DNA from: a virus
DNA: 44,239 nt
Strand: one strand, 5' to 3'
Virus record (IMG/VR): IMGVR_UViG_3300022929_000057
Location: 1-44,239 of that record
In this document: piece after piece, positions 32,834-40,431 of the stretch
Numbering within the stretch: position 1 is the stretch's first letter
Layout of the letters: the number at the start of each line of letters is the position of its first letter
The notes under the pieces: generated by a model
Database searches by the model: none
What the model saw: only the letters and a program-made list of their open reading frames with translations
What the model was told of the DNA's origin: nothing
Made by a program: the position numbers and the translations under genes

Positions 32834-33429
32834 ATTCTTGAGTAAATTGTTTTAAAGTGCTTGGTCAGGTAGTAATCGATTTGCACAGGTGGATAAAATT
32901 CATCATCGGTTATCTGGATGGCAGATAGTTTCTTTATGTGGTACAGGCGAAGTGCGTAGTCAACAGGATTTTTAAGCTGCTTATAGCACAACAGGGCCTC
33001 TTTACCGTTCTTCAAGACTCCGTAGACCAATGGGATTACTGTCCGGTCGTTACCCTGGTACTTGAGATTGAGGGTTTTTCGTTCTGAAATTCCCTGCTCC
33101 AGTAGCTCCCTTTTGGATGGAACGCCGCAAATGGTTCCGGTATCATCAATTTTCCATACCCAGTCCTTCTGGAAATGAGGCTCAGGAGCAAAAGGCGAAC
33201 ATCCGATTTCCTTAAATAACTCAATCGCCAAATGAGTCTTCGGAACAACATCGTAACCTTTTATTTCTCCGGGCCAATGAATGGATGGGTGGGTATCTGA
33301 CATTCTGGAATGAACCACCTGTGGACTGTGATTGATTTCCCACAGGGTTATCTCCACCCGCTTGTTGATCCGGGCCTGAAGCTCATCGAGCTTGCGGTTG
33401 TACTTCTCTACTATTTCATCGAAGCCCAT
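32830..33429 (-). CDS. WYL-like domain protein, 199 aa
   Basis: Residues about 120-185 (LKYQGNDRTVIPLVYGVLKN ... LLCYKQL ... YALRLYHIKKLSAIQITDDE) follow the WYL-domain pattern: a basic strand, a central alternating beta segment, a [CY]xQ turn, an R-L-hydrophobic strand and a closing aspartate-rich strand. WYL domains often sense nucleic acid or nucleotides in regulators. The N-terminal 110 residues are helical and Pro-rich, with no HTH that I can see. ATGA overlap downstream; the upstream overlap with the DUF3307 gene is about 19 bases. Confidence 0.6.
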   Translation of the reverse strand: MGFDEIVEKYNRKLDELQARINKRVEITLWEINHSPQVVHSRMSDTHPSIHWPGEIKGYDVVPKTHLAIELFKEIGCSPFAPEPHFQKDWVWKIDDTGTICGVPSKRELLEQGISERKTLNLKYQGNDRTVIPLVYGVLKNGKEALLCYKQLKNPVDYALRLYHIKKLSAIQITDDEFYPPVQIDYYLTKHFKTIYSRI

Positions 33430-33788
33430 ATCGCTATTGAATTGATGGTGATGTGGAAGATATTATCCACGATTATCATTAGCCAAACGCTCATCCAGGC
33501 TGGCTTATTGTCATCAAATCCAAAGTTCTTACTCTTCCAGTTCCAGTTGACAAGCTTGATCCAGTACTGAGCCAGGCGGTAGCGGTCTATGAAGAAGTGC
33601 GAGAATAGTATCAGATTGAATGGCCATACCGTAACCAAAAACAGGAATGGAGCGGAGTATATCAATGCGTGGATCATAGCTACCCTGTCGGAGGAGGTCT
33701 TGTTCTGGGCCATCCAGTCGTTCTGGGTAACGTAGTCCCCGATCAGGTGGAGCCAGAGGCCTATTAGTAATGCTTCTGATAGTGTCAT
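33411..33788 (-). CDS. DUF3307-like membrane protein, 125 aa
   Basis: HLIGDYVTQNDWMAQNK near residues 14-30, followed by IHALIYSAPFLFLVTVWPFN and a second hydrophobic helix pair, matches the DUF3307 pattern (H-l-GD---Q-dwmA--K ... iHal-Y). It should be an inner-membrane protein with about four helices. Members occur widely in phages and prophages with no proven function. Overlaps the upstream gene by four bases. Confidence 0.7.
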   Translation of the reverse strand: MTLSEALLIGLWLHLIGDYVTQNDWMAQNKTSSDRVAMIHALIYSAPFLFLVTVWPFNLILFSHFFIDRYRLAQYWIKLVNWNWKSKNFGFDDNKPAWMSVWLMIIVDNIFHITINSIAIWASMK

Positions 33789-34093
33789 GCGAACAGGAAT
33801 GCTTTCAAATCCTCCCGGGATTCATAACAGTAATCCTCCCGAATTGTGATTGTCTCTGTGTGCTGAGGGACATTTACACTGGTCATGGGTTTATGCTCTA
33901 CCGTGAGCATTGGGGGCTGTAGTGTCCATTTTATGTGTGCCTCTGCCTTTATTCCGACCACTTCTCCATTTTTGACTATGCCATCGTGGACAAACCACAC
34001 TTCCTGATACCATTCAAATTTACTTTCAATCCTAACTTTTCCATGGTCGAAAAGGCTGTGCTTTGCAGGGATTTCTGGATTTTCTTGTTTCAT
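33785..34093 (-). CDS. Unknown 102-aa beta-rich protein
   Basis: A soluble, mostly beta protein (FEWYQEVWFVHDGIVKNGEV, VVGIKAEAHIKWTLQPPMLT). It has four-base overlaps with the HTH gene above and the DUF3307 gene below. No family recognised. Confidence 0.6.
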   Translation of the reverse strand: MKQENPEIPAKHSLFDHGKVRIESKFEWYQEVWFVHDGIVKNGEVVGIKAEAHIKWTLQPPMLTVEHKPMTSVNVPQHTETITIREDYCYESREDLKAFLFA

Positions 34094-34392
34094 AATAATT
34101 CGTGTTTTTTTCTTCTGTGAGTATTCATTGCTAATTTATGCTTCTCTTTATCGTAGTAGCGGCCATCTTTTCTTCTTAATCGATATTGCTCTTTGGCTTT
34201 CTCTGCCTTTTCAGGGTTGCAGATGAACATAACCATCCTCTTACTGACACCGAACATTTCTCCAATTACCCGGTAACTCAGGTTGTACTCCTTTCTGATC
34301 ACAGGTATCTGCTCCCGCTGGCATGGGAGAAGCTTAACCCTGGCATCAAGGAAGGGGCTGTCAAGTTTCTTGGTGTCGGTTTTGTACGGCAT
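34090..34392 (-). CDS. Small HTH DNA-binding protein, 100 aa
   Basis: Residues 39-57 (SYRVIGEMFGVSKRMVMFI) form a helix-turn-helix with the second helix GVSKR, followed by a NPEK turn and a basic YYDKEKH segment. This is a family I know from Bacteroidota phages, usually short and basic. It probably binds DNA, perhaps as an early regulator. The start overlaps the 70-aa gene stop and the end overlaps the 102-aa gene (ATGA). Confidence 0.7.
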   Translation of the reverse strand: MPYKTDTKKLDSPFLDARVKLLPCQREQIPVIRKEYNLSYRVIGEMFGVSKRMVMFICNPEKAEKAKEQYRLRRKDGRYYDKEKHKLAMNTHRRKKHELL

Positions 34393-34604
34393 CAGTCCAG
34401 ACCCCTTATTATCTTATTCACAGTATCGTCATCATACCCACCAGCCCGTTCGCATAAATCTAAGATTGGAGAAGTGATCTTGGAGGCAAGAGTCTCTACG
34501 ATTCCATTTATCTTTTCATCAATATCCTTAATGTTTCCACTGATAATCAAATCAAGAATCTCTTTTTTGGCTTTTACTTTTGCTAATCCTATTTCTTTTT
34601 TCAT
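34392..34604 (-). CDS. Unknown 70-aa helical protein
   Basis: Lys/Ile/Asp-rich, almost fully helical (LAKVKAKKEILDLIISGNIK), with a Gly-Tyr-Asp-Asp turn near the end; no family recognised. ATGA overlap with the 96-aa gene above, and its stop touches the ATG of the HTH gene. Confidence 0.6.
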   Translation of the reverse strand: MKKEIGLAKVKAKKEILDLIISGNIKDIDEKINGIVETLASKITSPILDLCERAGGYDDDTVNKIIRGLD

Positions 34605-34891
34605 TTCCTGTCTGTAAATTTAAATTGGTCTGCCTGGTAGTAGGCCAAAGTTCCATCGCTATGCTCTATCAGGGCCCGGCAGTCCTGAACTTTTGTTTTT
34701 AGGATAATACCAGCGTCCTGGGGGCGGCCAGAATGGAATAGATCATCTACCTCAAACTTCTTCTCCACCCAGCGGTGGAAATAGCCGGTTTTACGCTCAA
34801 TGGGTTCCTCTTTTCTGTACGATTCGAGAATATCATCCATTGTTGATGCAATAACTACCGTCCGGTATTTAGCTGCTTGTTCTGGAGTCAT
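34601..34891 (-). CDS. Unknown 96-aa protein
   Basis: A helical N-terminus (MTPEQAAKYRTVVIASTMDD) leads to a beta-rich C-terminal half (DAGIILKTKVQDCRALIEHS). No family is recognised. It is the first gene of a tightly overlapping run down to 32.1 kb. The 36 bases before it have no clear promoter of the phage type. Confidence 0.6.
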   Translation of the reverse strand: MTPEQAAKYRTVVIASTMDDILESYRKEEPIERKTGYFHRWVEKKFEVDDLFHSGRPQDAGIILKTKVQDCRALIEHSDGTLAYYQADQFKFTDRK

Positions 34892-34927
34892 AGCTTCTTT
34901 ATAGCTTAATTTTTAGTATTGAATCTG

Positions 34928-35134
34928 TCATATCTTTTTCTTCAAAATCCAAAAATGTAATTCTTCAGTACTTGTTGATGGTGACGCGCCTATCCGGGAT
35001 ATTCTACCCTGGCCAATGTATTTATACACATCAGGGCTGTAATCCGCATCCCGGTCATTGCTACAGGCATCGTAATCCACCTCATTTCCTTTTATTAAAG
35101 CCAGCCTGGCAGGCTCTGTGTCCCAAACCCTCAT
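34928..35134 (-). CDS. Unknown 68-aa protein
   Basis: MRVWDTEPARLALIKGNEVD opens a soluble protein with a Tyr/Asp-rich middle. It overlaps the preceding leaderless gene by four bases. Function unknown. Confidence 0.55.
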   Translation of the reverse strand: MRVWDTEPARLALIKGNEVDYDACSNDRDADYSPDVYKYIGQGRISRIGASPSTSTEELHFWILKKKI

Positions 35135-35361
35135 ATCTCCGTAGCCATTCCGTATGCATCGTGTCCCATAACCTGAGATGGGCTTTCCTTTTCCTCCCGG
35201 GCCGATATCCAGGTGTTGTGGAGAACAGCCAGAGCAGTTACAACCATGGCCTTAAGCTCATTCATTTGCTCAAGGGTAAGATCCCTGACTTCCCCGGATA
35301 CCGCGAAGTCAAAACCCCCGTAGCTTTTATCTCGACTTACTTCTAGTAATGGATTTTTCAT
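35131..35361 (-). CDS. Unknown 76-aa protein with leaderless start
   Basis: ATG 35361 (MKNPLLEVSRDKSYGGFDFA) is chosen over the longer reading because it lies exactly 12 bases from the C of CGTTAT; the longer frame would read through the promoter. The product has an acidic helical middle (DLTLEQMNELKAMVVTALAV). No family recognised. Confidence 0.7.
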   Translation of the reverse strand: MKNPLLEVSRDKSYGGFDFAVSGEVRDLTLEQMNELKAMVVTALAVLHNTWISAREEKESPSQVMGHDAYGMATEI

Positions 35362-35394
35362 ACGTTTATAACGAATTAATTTCCTATTTATTGT
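35361..35394 (-). promoter_or_regulatory. Phage-type promoter, leaderless layout
   Basis: ACAATAAATAG, 10-base spacer, CGTTAT on the minus strand, ATG 12 bases after the C. It overlaps the 3' end of the 69-aa zinc-ribbon gene. The near-identity to the site at 24205-24238 is what first revealed the motif. Confidence 0.7.
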
Positions 35395-35593
35395 ACCCAA
35401 AGTGGTTGCATTTTCTGCATTTTCTGCCAGGGATCCACTTCCCATTGCTTTCAATGGAATACACCTCAACTTCTGTATCCCTGCTACCGCATTTTGGGCA
35501 ACGGCGGTTGAATAATAACCGTAGGCGATTTATGATCTTTGTCATCATTGTATCTTTTTGTACCAGGAGTGGTTGGTCTTTTTCTTCATCCAT
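35384..35593 (-). CDS. Small zinc-ribbon protein, 69 aa
   Basis: C32-PKC35 and C59-RKC62 form a two-knuckle zinc ribbon separated by a beta segment (TEVEVYSIESNGKWIPG). An upstream basic helix (KIINRLRLLFNRR) suggests nucleic-acid binding. The start lies two bases after the stop of the 68-aa gene. A shorter start at the MM pair (residues 16-17) is possible. Confidence 0.6.
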   Translation of the reverse strand: MDEEKDQPLLVQKDTMMTKIINRLRLLFNRRCPKCGSRDTEVEVYSIESNGKWIPGRKCRKCNHFGYNK

Positions 35594-35595
35594 AA

Positions 35596-35802
35596 TCAGT
35601 CCTTTGTCCGTTCTTTATACCACTCATAAAAATCCTCTTTAGACTCGAAAGTTAATACTTTCAGGGCCTGGTCCGGAGGAAGGGGATCAGCTCGGCGGAG
35701 AGTCCCCGTAGAGACTAAATTCCGGCAGTACTCAGTCATCTGCTCGTCAAAACCAGCATCTTCGAGGGCTTTATTGATTAATTCTTCTGCTTCTTTTTCC
35801 AT
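35596..35802 (-). CDS. Unknown acidic 68-aa protein
   Basis: An acidic protein with a helical N-terminus (MEKEAEELINKALEDAGFDE) and a Tyr/Trp/Glu-rich end. Starts two bases after the stop of the leaderless 73-aa gene and so shares its transcript. No family recognised. Confidence 0.6.
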   Translation of the reverse strand: MEKEAEELINKALEDAGFDEQMTEYCRNLVSTGTLRRADPLPPDQALKVLTFESKEDFYEWYKERTKD

Positions 35803-35804
35803 GG

Positions 35805-36026
35805 CTATTTCTTCGTTATGCAGGGTTTGTGAAATTGAAGAAACTGGATCAGCCTGTCCACATCCTCCGGACCTCGAAGGGCGGCATGGACCTCCAGAAC
35901 AGATCCGCTATGGCCAATAAGGGCTTCGGGAGACAGGCTGGATAATCCCGGGCCATGGTTGCAGATACCCCGGTAAAAACCTTCAATAGAGTAGTCGTGG
36001 TGTAATTTTATGTCGTATCCTTTCAT
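35805..36026 (-). CDS. Unknown 73-aa protein with leaderless start
   Basis: MKGYDIKLHHDYSIEGFYRG leads to a His/Gly-rich middle and a helical end. Its ATG is exactly 12 bases from the C of CGTTAT in the promoter above and has no SD sequence. No family recognised. Confidence 0.65.
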   Translation of the reverse strand: MKGYDIKLHHDYSIEGFYRGICNHGPGLSSLSPEALIGHSGSVLEVHAALRGPEDVDRLIQFLQFHKPCITKK

Positions 36027-36060
36027 GTGAGTATAACGGAGTTATCCGCCAGTTTATTTT
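36026..36060 (-). promoter_or_regulatory. Phage-type promoter, leaderless layout
   Basis: AAAATAAACTG, 11-base spacer, CGTTAT on the minus strand, ATG 12 bases after the C. It lies in the gap before the 103-aa gene stop. Confidence 0.6.
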
Positions 36061-36065
36061 GGTGG

Positions 36066-36377
36066 TCAATTAGCCAGGTTAATAACATCAGGATTGTGAA
36101 TAGCCTTCAGGCAGTGATATTTATTCAAAAGTTCCATGCCCGTAGAATCACCACCAGGAATAAAGTCATCCAGAGTTGAAAACGGATCAGTATCTATCCC
36201 TCGAATCCCATTTTCCCTCATGTCCTCCAGGTGCTTTTTTGCACATTCGATATCTAGTCCACCAAACCTCCGGTTCCATTCACGGATAGCCTGGTACTCG
36301 TCCATGACAGTGGTGGCGTTGTGACGGTAGCGGAGAATGGCGGCTACCTCTTCTTCTGTGTATAGTCTTTTGCTCAT
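36066..36377 (-). CDS. Unknown 103-aa protein
   Basis: A helical soluble protein (EEEVAAILRYRHNATTVMDE, EWNRRFGGLDIECAKKHLED) with an Asp/Gly/Pro-rich middle. Overlaps the 77-aa gene above by four bases. No family recognised. Confidence 0.6.
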   Translation of the reverse strand: MSKRLYTEEEVAAILRYRHNATTVMDEYQAIREWNRRFGGLDIECAKKHLEDMRENGIRGIDTDPFSTLDDFIPGGDSTGMELLNKYHCLKAIHNPDVINLAN

Positions 36378-36607
36378 GGGGTTAAAATATTAGGTCCAGA
36401 GCTATTGAAATTTCCGTAGGAGATTGGTTTATCGCTTTCAAATTGCTCCTTAATAAAGTCATCGATCTGTTTCTGCATGGCCGGAGATTGAATCTTGTAC
36501 AGCCGATCGCAGTAGTCGATCTCAGGAAAATCCTCGTTTACCGTCCTGACTATCTTCTCGAACATTTCAAGGGTCAGTGCGCCTTCTACTGGTGTGTATT
36601 TCTTCAT
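36374..36607 (-). CDS. Unknown 77-aa protein
   Basis: Mostly helical, acidic, with FEKIVRTVNEDFPEIDYCDR and a Gln/Lys-rich middle. ATGA overlap with the next gene. The 54-base gap above it holds no promoter of the phage type. Confidence 0.6.
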   Translation of the reverse strand: MKKYTPVEGALTLEMFEKIVRTVNEDFPEIDYCDRLYKIQSPAMQKQIDDFIKEQFESDKPISYGNFNSSGPNILTP

Positions 36608-36661
36608 GGCTTTATTGCTGAATTGAGAACTGTTCCTTGGTAATTTGTTACGCCACCTTTT

Positions 36662-36847
36662 CTATTCATAAACAAGGGAATCAACCCTATATGTACGGCC
36701 CCTGGAGTCTTCCCAAATGCTACGGCAGTTAAGATGGTTGATTTCGTCCCCATAAACATTCCTTACAAAGGACAGTCCCATTTCTAGGGCTTCTTTCTGC
36801 CTAATAACCCGGAACGTTCTAATTATCCATTTCCTAATTACATTCAT
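36662..36847 (-). CDS. Unknown basic 61-aa protein with leaderless start
   Basis: MNVIRKWIIRTFRVIRQKEA is basic and amphipathic; the C-terminal half is beta-rich. ATG 36847 lies 12 bases from the C of CGTTAC (a close relative of CGTTAT). A second in-frame ATG is not present at the next triplet, so 36847 is the clear start. Function unknown. Confidence 0.65.
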   Translation of the reverse strand: MNVIRKWIIRTFRVIRQKEALEMGLSFVRNVYGDEINHLNCRSIWEDSRGRTYRVDSLVYE

Positions 36848-36880
36848 GCTTTAGTAACGATTTATTGCCCATAATATTAC
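36847..36880 (-). promoter_or_regulatory. Phage-type promoter, leaderless layout (CGTTAC variant)
   Basis: GTAATATTATG, 10-base spacer, CGTTAC on the minus strand, ATG 12 bases after the C. The 12 bases from CGTTAC to the ATG (CGTTACTAAAGC) are identical to those at 37363-37375. Confidence 0.55.
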
Positions 36881-37363
36881 TCAACTCAGCTCCTTAGACT
36901 TAGCTGCAAACTCCTTCCGGGCATTCAGTGTCCATATCTCCATTTCCCAGATGGTGAACATAGCCTTGGCGGGATGGAGCCATTTGTATGGGTTTACTCC
37001 CAGCTCAACCGGATGGACCTCATACTTCTGAAAAACCGATAGATATGCACACTGGAGACGCAGATCGAACTTTTCCTTTTCAAAGTTGAACCATTTTGGG
37101 TAAACCGGGCCAGTTGGGACAAAACTACCAAATCCATTCTTCTCAACATACTTTTCATCCCAAACTGCCTCCTGCGGTTTTAATCTCATCATCAGGGGCA
37201 TGAACCAGTCGGAATAAGCTCCGTTCCATAGGCATAGTTCCCGGTGAATCCTCATCAGGGTATCCTGTCTCTTCCTGAAGTCAGCCCCGTCCATAAGTTC
37301 CTGTTCAAACTGATATATCTCTTCAGGAGTAGAGGGATAGTTGTTTTTAAGATTAGATTCCAT
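36881..37363 (-). CDS. Unknown 160-aa protein with leaderless start
   Basis: A Trp/Phe/Tyr-rich helical protein (LCLWNGAYSDWFMPLMMRLK, YPKWFNFEKEKFDLRLQ). No family recognised. ATG 37363 lies 12 bases after the C of CGTTAC and no SD is present. Confidence 0.7.
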   Translation of the reverse strand: MESNLKNNYPSTPEEIYQFEQELMDGADFRKRQDTLMRIHRELCLWNGAYSDWFMPLMMRLKPQEAVWDEKYVEKNGFGSFVPTGPVYPKWFNFEKEKFDLRLQCAYLSVFQKYEVHPVELGVNPYKWLHPAKAMFTIWEMEIWTLNARKEFAAKSKELS

Positions 37364-37397
37364 GCTTTAGTAACGAATTTATTTGCCAAATATTGCA
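37363..37397 (-). promoter_or_regulatory. Phage-type promoter, leaderless layout (CGTTAC variant)
   Basis: TGCAATATTTG, 11-base spacer, CGTTAC on the minus strand, ATG 12 bases after the C. It fills the gap below the GIY-YIG gene stop. Confidence 0.55.
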
Positions 37398-37398
37398 A

Positions 37399-38064
37399 TC
37401 ACGAACAAGACCTGAAGATTCTCACTCCCCCAAATAGCTTCCCCACAAATTCTCTCAGGTCGTAATCACAAAAGAACCACTCCCCCTTTCTTCGGAGTCG
37501 CTTAAACCGTCTGTGCATATCCTTCTCGGAAACCAGAGAGGTATAACCCAAAAGACATAGCTCCACAGGAGATCCCGTATTAAGAACCCGGATACGGGCT
37601 TCAGGGTCCTTGCTCTTGCCAATTTTCATCAGATTCGTTCCCCGGTCGTAGATAAAATACGTGTAGTCAGCCCTGTCCCCAGCCATATCAGCCTCCAACT
37701 CTTTCCATATTTCAGGGATCAAAGCCAGCTTCCTGTCCAAAAACTTTTCCATATGGCCGTCGAGGATAATATTCTCCGCATATTCCTTATCGTAAGCCTT
37801 CCTGAAGAAATTATGGCTAATTACCGAATAAATGCAATCGGACCGGAGAAGGTAGATACCCAGGGTCAACTTTCCTTTGATCCCTTCCTTCCTGAACTTC
37901 TTCCAGGATCCGTACTTTCCATTAATGAATTTCGGACCTATGAATCCGTATCTTCTGAGTACCGGACCGATATCCTCCGCATACAGGTCCAATGGTGTTT
38001 TTTCTGGTACTAAATCTTCCTCGTCTGGTTCATCATACGGGAGGTCTAAAAATAATCCTGACAT
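37399..38064 (-). CDS. T5orf172/GIY-YIG-type nuclease domain protein, 221 aa
   Basis: Residues about 133-200 (YTYFIYDRGTNLMKIGKSKD, PEARIRVLNTGSP, then the LRRKGEWFF end) match the T5orf172/Mug113 branch of the GIY-YIG superfamily: a YF-Y strand, K-IGKS followed by basic residues, LnTGsP, and the EKxxHxxF-x-[LK]R--GEWF tail. The first 130 residues are a separate unrecognised domain. ATG 38064 is preferred; the frame also opens at GTG 38091. The role could be phage DNA processing or host attack. Confidence 0.7.
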   Translation of the reverse strand: MSGLFLDLPYDEPDEEDLVPEKTPLDLYAEDIGPVLRRYGFIGPKFINGKYGSWKKFRKEGIKGKLTLGIYLLRSDCIYSVISHNFFRKAYDKEYAENIILDGHMEKFLDRKLALIPEIWKELEADMAGDRADYTYFIYDRGTNLMKIGKSKDPEARIRVLNTGSPVELCLLGYTSLVSEKDMHRRFKRLRRKGEWFFCDYDLREFVGKLFGGVRIFRSCS

Positions 38065-38142
38065 AGTAGTGGTTACAATGAGATTAGACACAGGGAGAGG
38101 GCTATGCCTGACGGCATAGACTGTTACACAGTAGTTTTTCCT

Positions 38143-38937
38143 CTATACTCTACATAGCTCTATACCTGTTTCAATATGGTTACTAATACAGATCATCACC
38201 TTGTTACCATGGACTACCATCCTCTTCAGATCACAGGACTCTCCACGGCCTTTAGCCGAGTCCCTGGTTGCCCAGTACTCAGCCACAGAATAGCCGCTAT
38301 CGAGGTATCTCCTTTTGGTATAGATGAATCTCTCTTTATGGGCCTTGTACTTCCAACGGACGGCCCAGGTTAAAGAACGGGAGAAATAGTCAGCGATGAG
38401 TGAGTTTGAGATACCTTTCCGGTCTTTGCTGGACAGGTTTTCCCGGGCATTCTTACAGGACGCCAGCGACCTTCTGAGGCATTCAAGTCCCACTGCTACG
38501 CACCATTCCTTAAATTTTCCGTTAAAGTAGAATCTCGCGGCTCTCAGGAGCGGCAAACCTAATCTAACGCATATTCTCTTGGCTGACCGAAGAAAGATCA
38601 TCTCACCGAATATGTTGATCCAGTAATGCTTCTCCAGCCAGCGGATTATCTTATTTACTTTTTTCTCATTGAACCCGGTGATATCGCACAGTTCTCCGAT
38701 ATCCGGATCATACTTGCCTGATGTGGCCCTCACCCTCATGATCATCCAGAGCCACATGTGGTCTGTCTTCTTGTTGACAACAGCCCAAAGAGCGAGAGTG
38801 GTAGGAGCCTTCCTGAACCATTCCCGCTCAAAATATTCACCTCTTTTCAGCAATATTGTCGCATTCTCTCCCTTTTCCGGAACTTTTACCGGACTTTCCT
38901 TGCTTTCTTTAGCCTCTATGTCGTAACTTGCTATCAC
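38143..38937 (-). CDS. Winged-helix-like early protein, 264 aa
   Basis: Residues about 80-107 (IGELCDITGFNEKKVNKIIR then WLEKHYWI) read as a helix-turn-helix or winged-helix segment, as in plasmid-type replication initiators and phage early regulators. The rest is basic, Arg/Lys-rich and helical with several Cys. The start is GTG 38937; there is no nearby ATG. A replication-initiator or recombination-mediator role is possible from the composition only. Confidence 0.6.
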   Translation of the reverse strand: MIASYDIEAKESKESPVKVPEKGENATILLKRGEYFEREWFRKAPTTLALWAVVNKKTDHMWLWMIMRVRATSGKYDPDIGELCDITGFNEKKVNKIIRWLEKHYWINIFGEMIFLRSAKRICVRLGLPLLRAARFYFNGKFKEWCVAVGLECLRRSLASCKNARENLSSKDRKGISNSLIADYFSRSLTWAVRWKYKAHKERFIYTKRRYLDSGYSVAEYWATRDSAKGRGESCDLKRMVVHGNKVMICISNHIETGIELCRV

Positions 38938-38970
38938 TTTTGAACTTGGTATCTCAAAGGTAAGAAATAA

Positions 38971-39000
38971 ATCCGGTTCTCCCCATGGGCCGGGTTTTTT
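38971..39000 (-). terminator. Terminator after the methyltransferase gene
   Basis: ATCCGG pairs with CCGGGT (one T-G wobble) around a 13-base loop. T-runs lie on both sides, so it may act in both directions. Confidence 0.5.
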
Positions 39001-39004
39001 TTAT

Positions 39005-39781
39005 TTAGAACAAGGTGGGTTGGTCATTCTTCTTTGGTTTTGGTTTCTTCTCTTTCCCATGATAAATCCTGTCCCACGCTGTCTGGAAGATTTCAGGGTC
39101 TTTCTCGATGCCTATGAACTTCCGGTTGAGCAACTTGCAGGCCACACCCGTTGTTCCTGATCCCATCGTGAAGTCCAGAACGGTGTCTCCCTCGTTGGTG
39201 TAGGTTTTGATAAAGTAAATCATCAACTCAACTGGCTTTTCGTTAGGGTGAAGTTTTCCGGAGCTATTGTGGACGCATTTTATGTGGTCAATTACCGTAT
39301 CCGGATTAATCCAATTTGATTGCAAGTCAATATAGTCTTCCCTCTGCGATCCATAAACACTTGTTTTTGAATTCTTCTTATTCCCGGATTTCTGTTCAGT
39401 AGTTCTTTTCCTTTTTTGAGGGTTATATGTAGGTATCGCATCATAAAAAACCGAAATGTATTCGTGACCACCCATCGGCATAAACTTAGCATTTAAGTTT
39501 CCGGTCTTTAGGTTTTTTACCCATACCCAATCGTACTTAAACTTGTGAATATTAGACATTCTAAGGGAACTGCTGAATGGTTCTGCACCGAAAATGCATT
39601 TGGCCGCATTTTTCTTCGATACATAATCCAGGCACTCCCACATCGGCTCAAATGGAATAACAGCATCCCATGCAGACCGGGTTGTGCCGTAGGGAACATC
39701 AGCCAGCACAAGGTCAATGGAACCCGCCTCCAGCTTCGGCATTTCTACCAGGCAGTCCCCTTTAATCAGTTGAATAGACAT
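39005..39781 (-). CDS. DNA methyltransferase (N6-adenine/N4-cytosine type), 258 aa
   Basis: Methylates an amino group in DNA using S-adenosylmethionine. The catalytic motif IV is ADVPYG at 27-32, a DVPY variant of the usual (D/N)PP(Y/F). The AdoMet-binding motif is VLDFTMGSGTTG (201-212), placed after motif IV, which makes this a beta-class enzyme. The C-terminus ends QPTLF, matching the pentapeptide sliding-clamp binding motif. No restriction enzyme lies nearby, so it probably protects phage DNA. The ATG is preceded by AAAGGAG, a strong SD unusual in this window. It has its own intergenic region and terminator. Confidence 0.88.
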   Translation of the reverse strand: MSIQLIKGDCLVEMPKLEAGSIDLVLADVPYGTTRSAWDAVIPFEPMWECLDYVSKKNAAKCIFGAEPFSSSLRMSNIHKFKYDWVWVKNLKTGNLNAKFMPMGGHEYISVFYDAIPTYNPQKRKRTTEQKSGNKKNSKTSVYGSQREDYIDLQSNWINPDTVIDHIKCVHNSSGKLHPNEKPVELMIYFIKTYTNEGDTVLDFTMGSGTTGVACKLLNRKFIGIEKDPEIFQTAWDRIYHGKEKKPKPKKNDQPTLF

Positions 39782-39883
39782 ATTTTCTCCTTTATGGAAA
39801 TTTTCCTTGCTTATAAAGCCTGTATGTGCGTTATTTGTGATAACCTTTATTGAATTAAGGAGCCTTAAAGGTACAAAATAGAA

Positions 39884-39910
39884 ATCCGGGAACCAACCTC
39901 CCGGATTTTT
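39884..39910 (-). terminator. Terminator after the 72-aa gene
   Basis: ATCCGGGA pairs with TCCCGGAT around seven bases (39884-39906); T-runs lie on both sides. Confidence 0.65.
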
Positions 39911-40129
39911 TTATTTCCAGACCTCTTCCAAGAGGTCTATATCCCCTACGATCTCATGGGACTTACCGAATAATTTATTGAAGTCATCCATCATCTCCTG
40001 AAGCTGCACCCTCTCATTACCCGCCTCCACCTGTTCAGTGGCAGTTGATTGAAATCCTGAGCACCTGTCCCGGTAAATGAACTTAATCCTGCTATACCTG
40101 TGGAGGCCTGTTTTGTCCTGGTCTGTCAT
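39911..40129 (-). CDS. Unknown 72-aa protein
   Basis: MTDQDKTGLHRYSRIKFIYR is a basic N-terminus followed by a Gln/Glu-rich helical C-terminal half (VQLQEMMDDFNKLF). ATG 40129 is preferred because it lies 11 bases after the 96-aa gene stop; the longer frame would overlap it. Last gene before a terminator. Confidence 0.55.
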   Translation of the reverse strand: MTDQDKTGLHRYSRIKFIYRDRCSGFQSTATEQVEAGNERVQLQEMMDDFNKLFGKSHEIVGDIDLLEEVWK

Positions 40130-40139
40130 AAGGTCTATT

Positions 40140-40430
40140 TTATCCCTCTTCCTCCAACTCATCCGGCCCTCCGATAGTAAAACCGCAATATCCAGCCTGC
40201 ATAGTAGTCCATGCTCTGCACTTCATGCACACACAGTATACCGTAGCATTTATTAAATCAGGCTGTGGGCCAAATTGCCCCCTTGGAGTAATCGTGACAG
40301 GCTGCCAGTGGTGATCGCATACCCACATAATCTCATGCCACCACTTAGTATTCTGCCGGTCCATGGTCAGTCCAATGTCATTATCCTTCTTTTCTTCAAA
40401 CGTGGGCCATTTTTCTTTAGGTGTATTCAT
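40140..40430 (-). CDS. Small Cys/His-rich protein, 96 aa
   Basis: C38 with H40/H41 and C66-x-C68-x2-C71 suggest a zinc-binding fold; the beta strand ATVYCVCMKC carries the last three cysteines. Otherwise unrecognised. Starts one base after the stop of the 179-aa gene. Confidence 0.6.
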   Translation of the reverse strand: MNTPKEKWPTFEEKKDNDIGLTMDRQNTKWWHEIMWVCDHHWQPVTITPRGQFGPQPDLINATVYCVCMKCRAWTTMQAGYCGFTIGGPDELEEEG

Positions 40431-40431
40431 A

